7,507 nucleotides of DNA from the NCBI GenBank assembly GCA_019348435.1, contig JAHWJM010000121.1, positions 1 through 7,507 on the forward strand. The letters are read 5' to 3'. The translations under genes and the position numbers were made by a program. Under the pieces are notes generated by a model. That model was not told where the DNA came from, did no database searches, and saw only the letters and a program-made list of their open reading frames with translations. Of this stretch, positions 6,065 through 7,507 are shown one piece after another. The stretch's first letter is position 1. Each line of letters opens with the position of its first letter. This DNA is from Actinomycetota bacterium. GTDB lineage: Bacteria > Actinomycetota > Thermoleophilia > Solirubrobacterales > Solirubrobacteraceae.

Positions 6065-6631
6065 ATGACCCCGCAGCTCATCCTCGCCAGCCGCTCCCCG
6101 CAGCGCCGCGCCATCCTCGAGCAGCTCGGCATCGCCTTCGAGGTACTCCCCGCCGACGTCGAGGAGCTCGCCGCCGGCGACCCGGTCGGCGTAGCGCGCG
6201 CGAACGCGGTGGCGAAAGCGCGGGCGGCGGCGCGACTGCGGCCCGAGGACACGATTCTCGGTGTGGACACCCTCGTCGCGCTCGACGGCGAGATCTACGG
6301 AAAGCCGGGCTCCGCGGCAGCCGCGCGCGCGACCCTCAAACGGCTCTCCGGGCGCACGCACGAGGTTGTCAGCGGCATCGCTCTGCTCGATCCGCACAAC
6401 CCTCAGGTTGCGCATGAGGTGACGAGCGTGGCGTTCCGAGCACTCGATGACGAACTGATCAGACGGTACGTCGAGACCGCCGAATGGTCCGGTAGGGCGG
6501 GCGGTTACGCGATACAGGGCAAAGGGGCGTTGCTCGTTCGTCGCATAATGGGCGACTACCTCAACGTCGTCGGTCTACCCGTCGCGAAGATGCTCGACCT
6601 CGACTCGAGCCTTATGCTAAGGGAGAACTAG
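6065..6631 (+). CDS. maf: Maf-family nucleoside triphosphate pyrophosphatase (YhdE-like)
   Basis: Hydrolyses non-canonical or excess nucleoside triphosphates to the monophosphate and pyrophosphate; the family is linked to septum inhibition and house-cleaning of nucleotide pools. The protein has 188 residues, normal for Maf. Motifs: LASRSPQRRAIL (7-18), ILGVDT with the catalytic-base Asp68, GKP (79-81), LKRLSGRTHEVVSGIALL (91-108), and EWSGRAGGYAIQGKGALLV with Gln151. The AIQG form at that site is typical of the dTTP/UTP-preferring (YhdE/Maf) branch, not the m7GTP (YceF) branch, which carries Glu there; this is my recollection of the published subfamily residues. ATG 6065 fits the family N-terminus; an in-frame TTG at 6053 would add four residues. 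There is no clear ribosome binding site, and close spacing to ndk suggests one operon. Some codons in the second half are less GC-extreme than in the neighbours, but not enough to suggest transfer. Confidence 0.95.
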   Translation: MTPQLILASRSPQRRAILEQLGIAFEVLPADVEELAAGDPVGVARANAVAKARAAARLRPEDTILGVDTLVALDGEIYGKPGSAAAARATLKRLSGRTHEVVSGIALLDPHNPQVAHEVTSVAFRALDDELIRRYVETAEWSGRAGGYAIQGKGALLVRRIMGDYLNVVGLPVAKMLDLDSSLMLREN

Positions 6632-6640
6632 AGGGATGGC

Positions 6641-6668
6641 TTGGCGGCGGGCCTTCCGCCGCTAGACT
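6641..6668 (+). promoter_or_regulatory. Candidate mreB promoter (TTGGCG - 16 - TAGACT)
   Basis: TTGGCG (6641-6646) and TAGACT (6663-6668) are 16 bases apart, a fair sigma-70-type pair. Transcription would start near 6675, leaving a leader of about 65 bases before ATG 6739. The nine bases TAGACTCAA are identical to those before valS. The spacer is occupied by the hairpin at 6644-6662. This is the only candidate promoter in the window with a plausible -35. Confidence 0.5.
6644..6662 (+). terminator. Hairpin between maf and mreB
   Basis: GCGGCGG (6644-6650), loop GCCTT, CCGCCGC (6656-6662) give a perfect seven-pair GC stem, extendable by three weaker pairs (G-U, T-A, T-G). It begins 12 bases after the maf stop. 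There is no T run behind it; instead the TAGACT box follows directly. It could end the ndk-maf transcript, affect the mreB promoter, or both. Confidence 0.45.
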
Positions 6669-6738
6669 CAACGGCGGCGGTAGCACCGCGAGCAGCCCTC
6701 GCACGCGGTCAGCAGCACGGGTTCTCGCCACCTCTTCA

Positions 6739-7242
6739 ATGGGTTTCTTCAGCTACCTCACCGGATTCGGCGGCCGCGACATGGCCGTCGACCTGGGCAC
6801 TGCGAACACGCTCGTCTACGTGCGCGGGCGCGGGATCGTCCTGAGCGAGCCGTCGGTCGTCGCGATCGATTCGCGCAGCGGCGAGGTGCATGCGGTCGGC
6901 ATCGAGGCCAAGCGGATGCTCGGCCGCACCCCGGGCACGATCTCCGCGATCCGCCCGCTGAAGGACGGCGTCATCGCCGACTTCGACGTGACCGAAGAGA
7001 TGCTGCGCCACTTCATCCAGAAAGTTCACCAGAATCGCTGGGCGCATCCGCGCGTGGTGGTATGTGTTCCCTCCGGCGTGACAGGCGTCGAGAAGCGCGC
7101 GGTGGAGGAGGCCTGCCTCAGCGCCGGCGCCCGCCAGGCGTACCTCATCGAGGAGCCGATGGCGGCGGCGATCGACTTCACAAGCATGTCGGAGCTGCGC
7201 AGCAGCCTCGCCGCCGCCTTCAGCCGGACCGACTGCAGGTAA
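6739..7242 (+). pseudogene. mreB: Rod shape-determining protein MreB, N-terminal part only (genuine to about 7174)
   Basis: MreB is the bacterial actin that forms filaments under the membrane and steers elongation-type peptidoglycan synthesis. Residues 1-145 are excellent MreB: phosphate-1 motif DLGTANT (18-24), EPSVVAID, AVGIEAKRMLGRTPG, IRPLKDGVIADF, VVVCVPSGVTGVEKRAV and YLIEEPMAAAI. The next residues should read roughly GAGLPV and lead to the phosphate-2 motif DIGGGTT. Instead the frame continues as unrelated DFTSMSELRSS and stops at TAA 7240-7242 after 167 residues, against about 340 for the family. The break coincides with the end of an AraC-type gene on the other strand, so the truncation is probably produced by a chimeric join and the organism very likely has an intact mreB. 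ATG 6739 fits the family start but has no Shine-Dalgarno sequence; a leader of about 65 bases lies upstream. mreC, mreD and penicillin-binding protein genes would be expected next and are absent. Confidence 0.9.
7154..7174. other. Chimeric junction between mreB and a foreign AraC-type gene
   Basis: Bases 7155-7174 read correctly in both genes: as ..P-M-A-A-A-I-(G) of MreB on the plus strand, and as S-I-A-A-A-I-G of the AraC second helix-turn-helix on the minus strand. To the left the minus-strand frame stops resembling AraC; to the right the plus-strand frame stops resembling MreB. Base 7154 would also fit if the next AraC residue is the usual Tyr, making the shared word 20-21 bases. No insertion-sequence ends, target-site duplication or attachment site is seen. 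Confidence 0.85.
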
Positions 7243-7507
7243 TCCATTGGACTGCGGCCATATGCCTTGGCGAAATGATAGGCAAAGCGCGAGCGGCTCA
7301 TCCCTGCGAGGGCGGCTAGGCTGTCGAGACTGTGCGGGTTCTCCGGCGTCGCCGTCATCGCCACAAGGGCACGACCGAGCTCCGGCGTGGTCAATCTGAG
7401 GTACAGCGCGGCATGCGGGCCCTCACGCTGGAAGTGGCTGCGAAGCAGAACAACCACGATCTGCTTCATGAGCGCTTCGATGATTGCCTTCGTGCCGATT
7501 GCCGGCC
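7155..7507 (-). CDS. AraC-family transcriptional regulator, internal fragment (both ends missing)
   Basis: Read on the minus strand, the frame is open from the window edge and gives about 117 residues of real family sequence. The first part (PAIGTKAIIEALMKQIVVVLLR, then YLRLTTPELGRALVAM) resembles the end of the cupin-type sensor domain and linker found in AraC regulators. It is followed by the first helix-turn-helix (SLDSLAALAGMSRSRFAYHFAKAYGRSPMDYL), the linking helix (VRLKAAARLLRSSD) and the start of the second helix-turn-helix (VKSIAAAIG). After that Gly, encoded at 7155-7157, one expects Y-x-S-x-x-x-F-x-R-x-F, but the frame runs instead through the antisense of mreB to a stop at 7026-7028. 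The N-terminus lies outside the window, so ATG 7469 is not the true start. GC is about 64% by hand count over 7201-7507, against about 73% in the mreB line counted (6901-6960), and codon choice is more relaxed. It probably belongs to another organism, perhaps a proteobacterium, or to a distant locus. What it regulates cannot be told. Confidence 0.85.

Noticed and set aside
7026..7154. Minus-strand AraC frame continuing through mreB to a stop at 7026
   Set aside because: From 7154 leftward the translation (SSMRYAWRAPALRQ...) has no AraC character and is the antisense of good MreB sequence; it is read-through past the junction.
7155..7507. A divergent regulator controlling mreB, or a mobile element inserted into mreB
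   Set aside because: Both genes are cut at the same shared word, the regulator is incomplete, and there are no inverted repeats, transposase or target duplications. A chimeric join explains it better.
1..7507. CRISPR array, tRNA/rRNA gene, riboswitch, defence or biosynthetic system
   Set aside because: No spaced direct repeats, cloverleaf-like structure or conserved T-box-like leader before valS was seen; the gap before valS is only 89 bases and the genes are ordinary housekeeping functions. I see no undescribed multi-gene system here.

Overview
This is a very GC-rich (around 70% or more by eye) housekeeping block from what is most likely an actinobacterium. The gene order clpX - valS - folC - small membrane protein(s) - ndk - mreB is, from memory, the order around clpX/valS/folC/ndk/mreB in Streptomyces and related Actinobacteria. 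The extra maf gene, frequent GTG/TTG starts and apparent leaderless promoters would suit a deep-branching class such as Thermoleophilia (Solirubrobacterales). That class assignment is inference; the sequence supports only 'high-GC actinobacterium' with confidence.

Layout. The left edge holds the last 189 residues of ClpX (1-570). A small basic protein of unknown function follows (600-869). Next come valyl-tRNA synthetase (959-3604), folylpolyglutamate/dihydrofolate synthase (3660-4973) and a 38-residue single-span membrane peptide whose start overlaps the folC stop (4970-5086). A hairpin directly after that peptide probably closes the valS-folC unit. A second group starts at 5118-5133: a membrane-anchored double zinc-ribbon protein (5133-5609), nucleoside diphosphate kinase (5638-6042) and a Maf nucleotide pyrophosphatase (6065-6631). 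After another hairpin and a promoter, the cell-shape gene mreB begins at 6739.

The right end is not normal. mreB is good through residue 145 (EEPMAAAI) and then stops matching its family. From about 7155 to the window end the minus strand encodes the C-terminal part of an AraC-type regulator, itself cut off at the same place. The two genes share 20-21 bases at the join, and GC content falls to about 64% beyond it. The simplest reading is a chimeric join, most likely an assembly error at a short shared word, less likely an illegitimate recombination. Sequence after about 7174 should not be treated as this organism's own.

How the genes work together: protein quality control (ClpX), tRNA charging (ValS), folate retention (FolC), nucleotide balancing and clean-up (Ndk, Maf) and elongation-type cell-shape control (MreB). 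They form a classic growth and division neighbourhood, not a single pathway. I see no mobile element, CRISPR array, tRNA, rRNA or defence/biosynthetic system. The parts least explained by known function are the small basic protein, the 38-residue peptide and the zinc-ribbon membrane protein, plus a repeated promoter layout in which the -10 box lies 6-9 bases before a GTG start.
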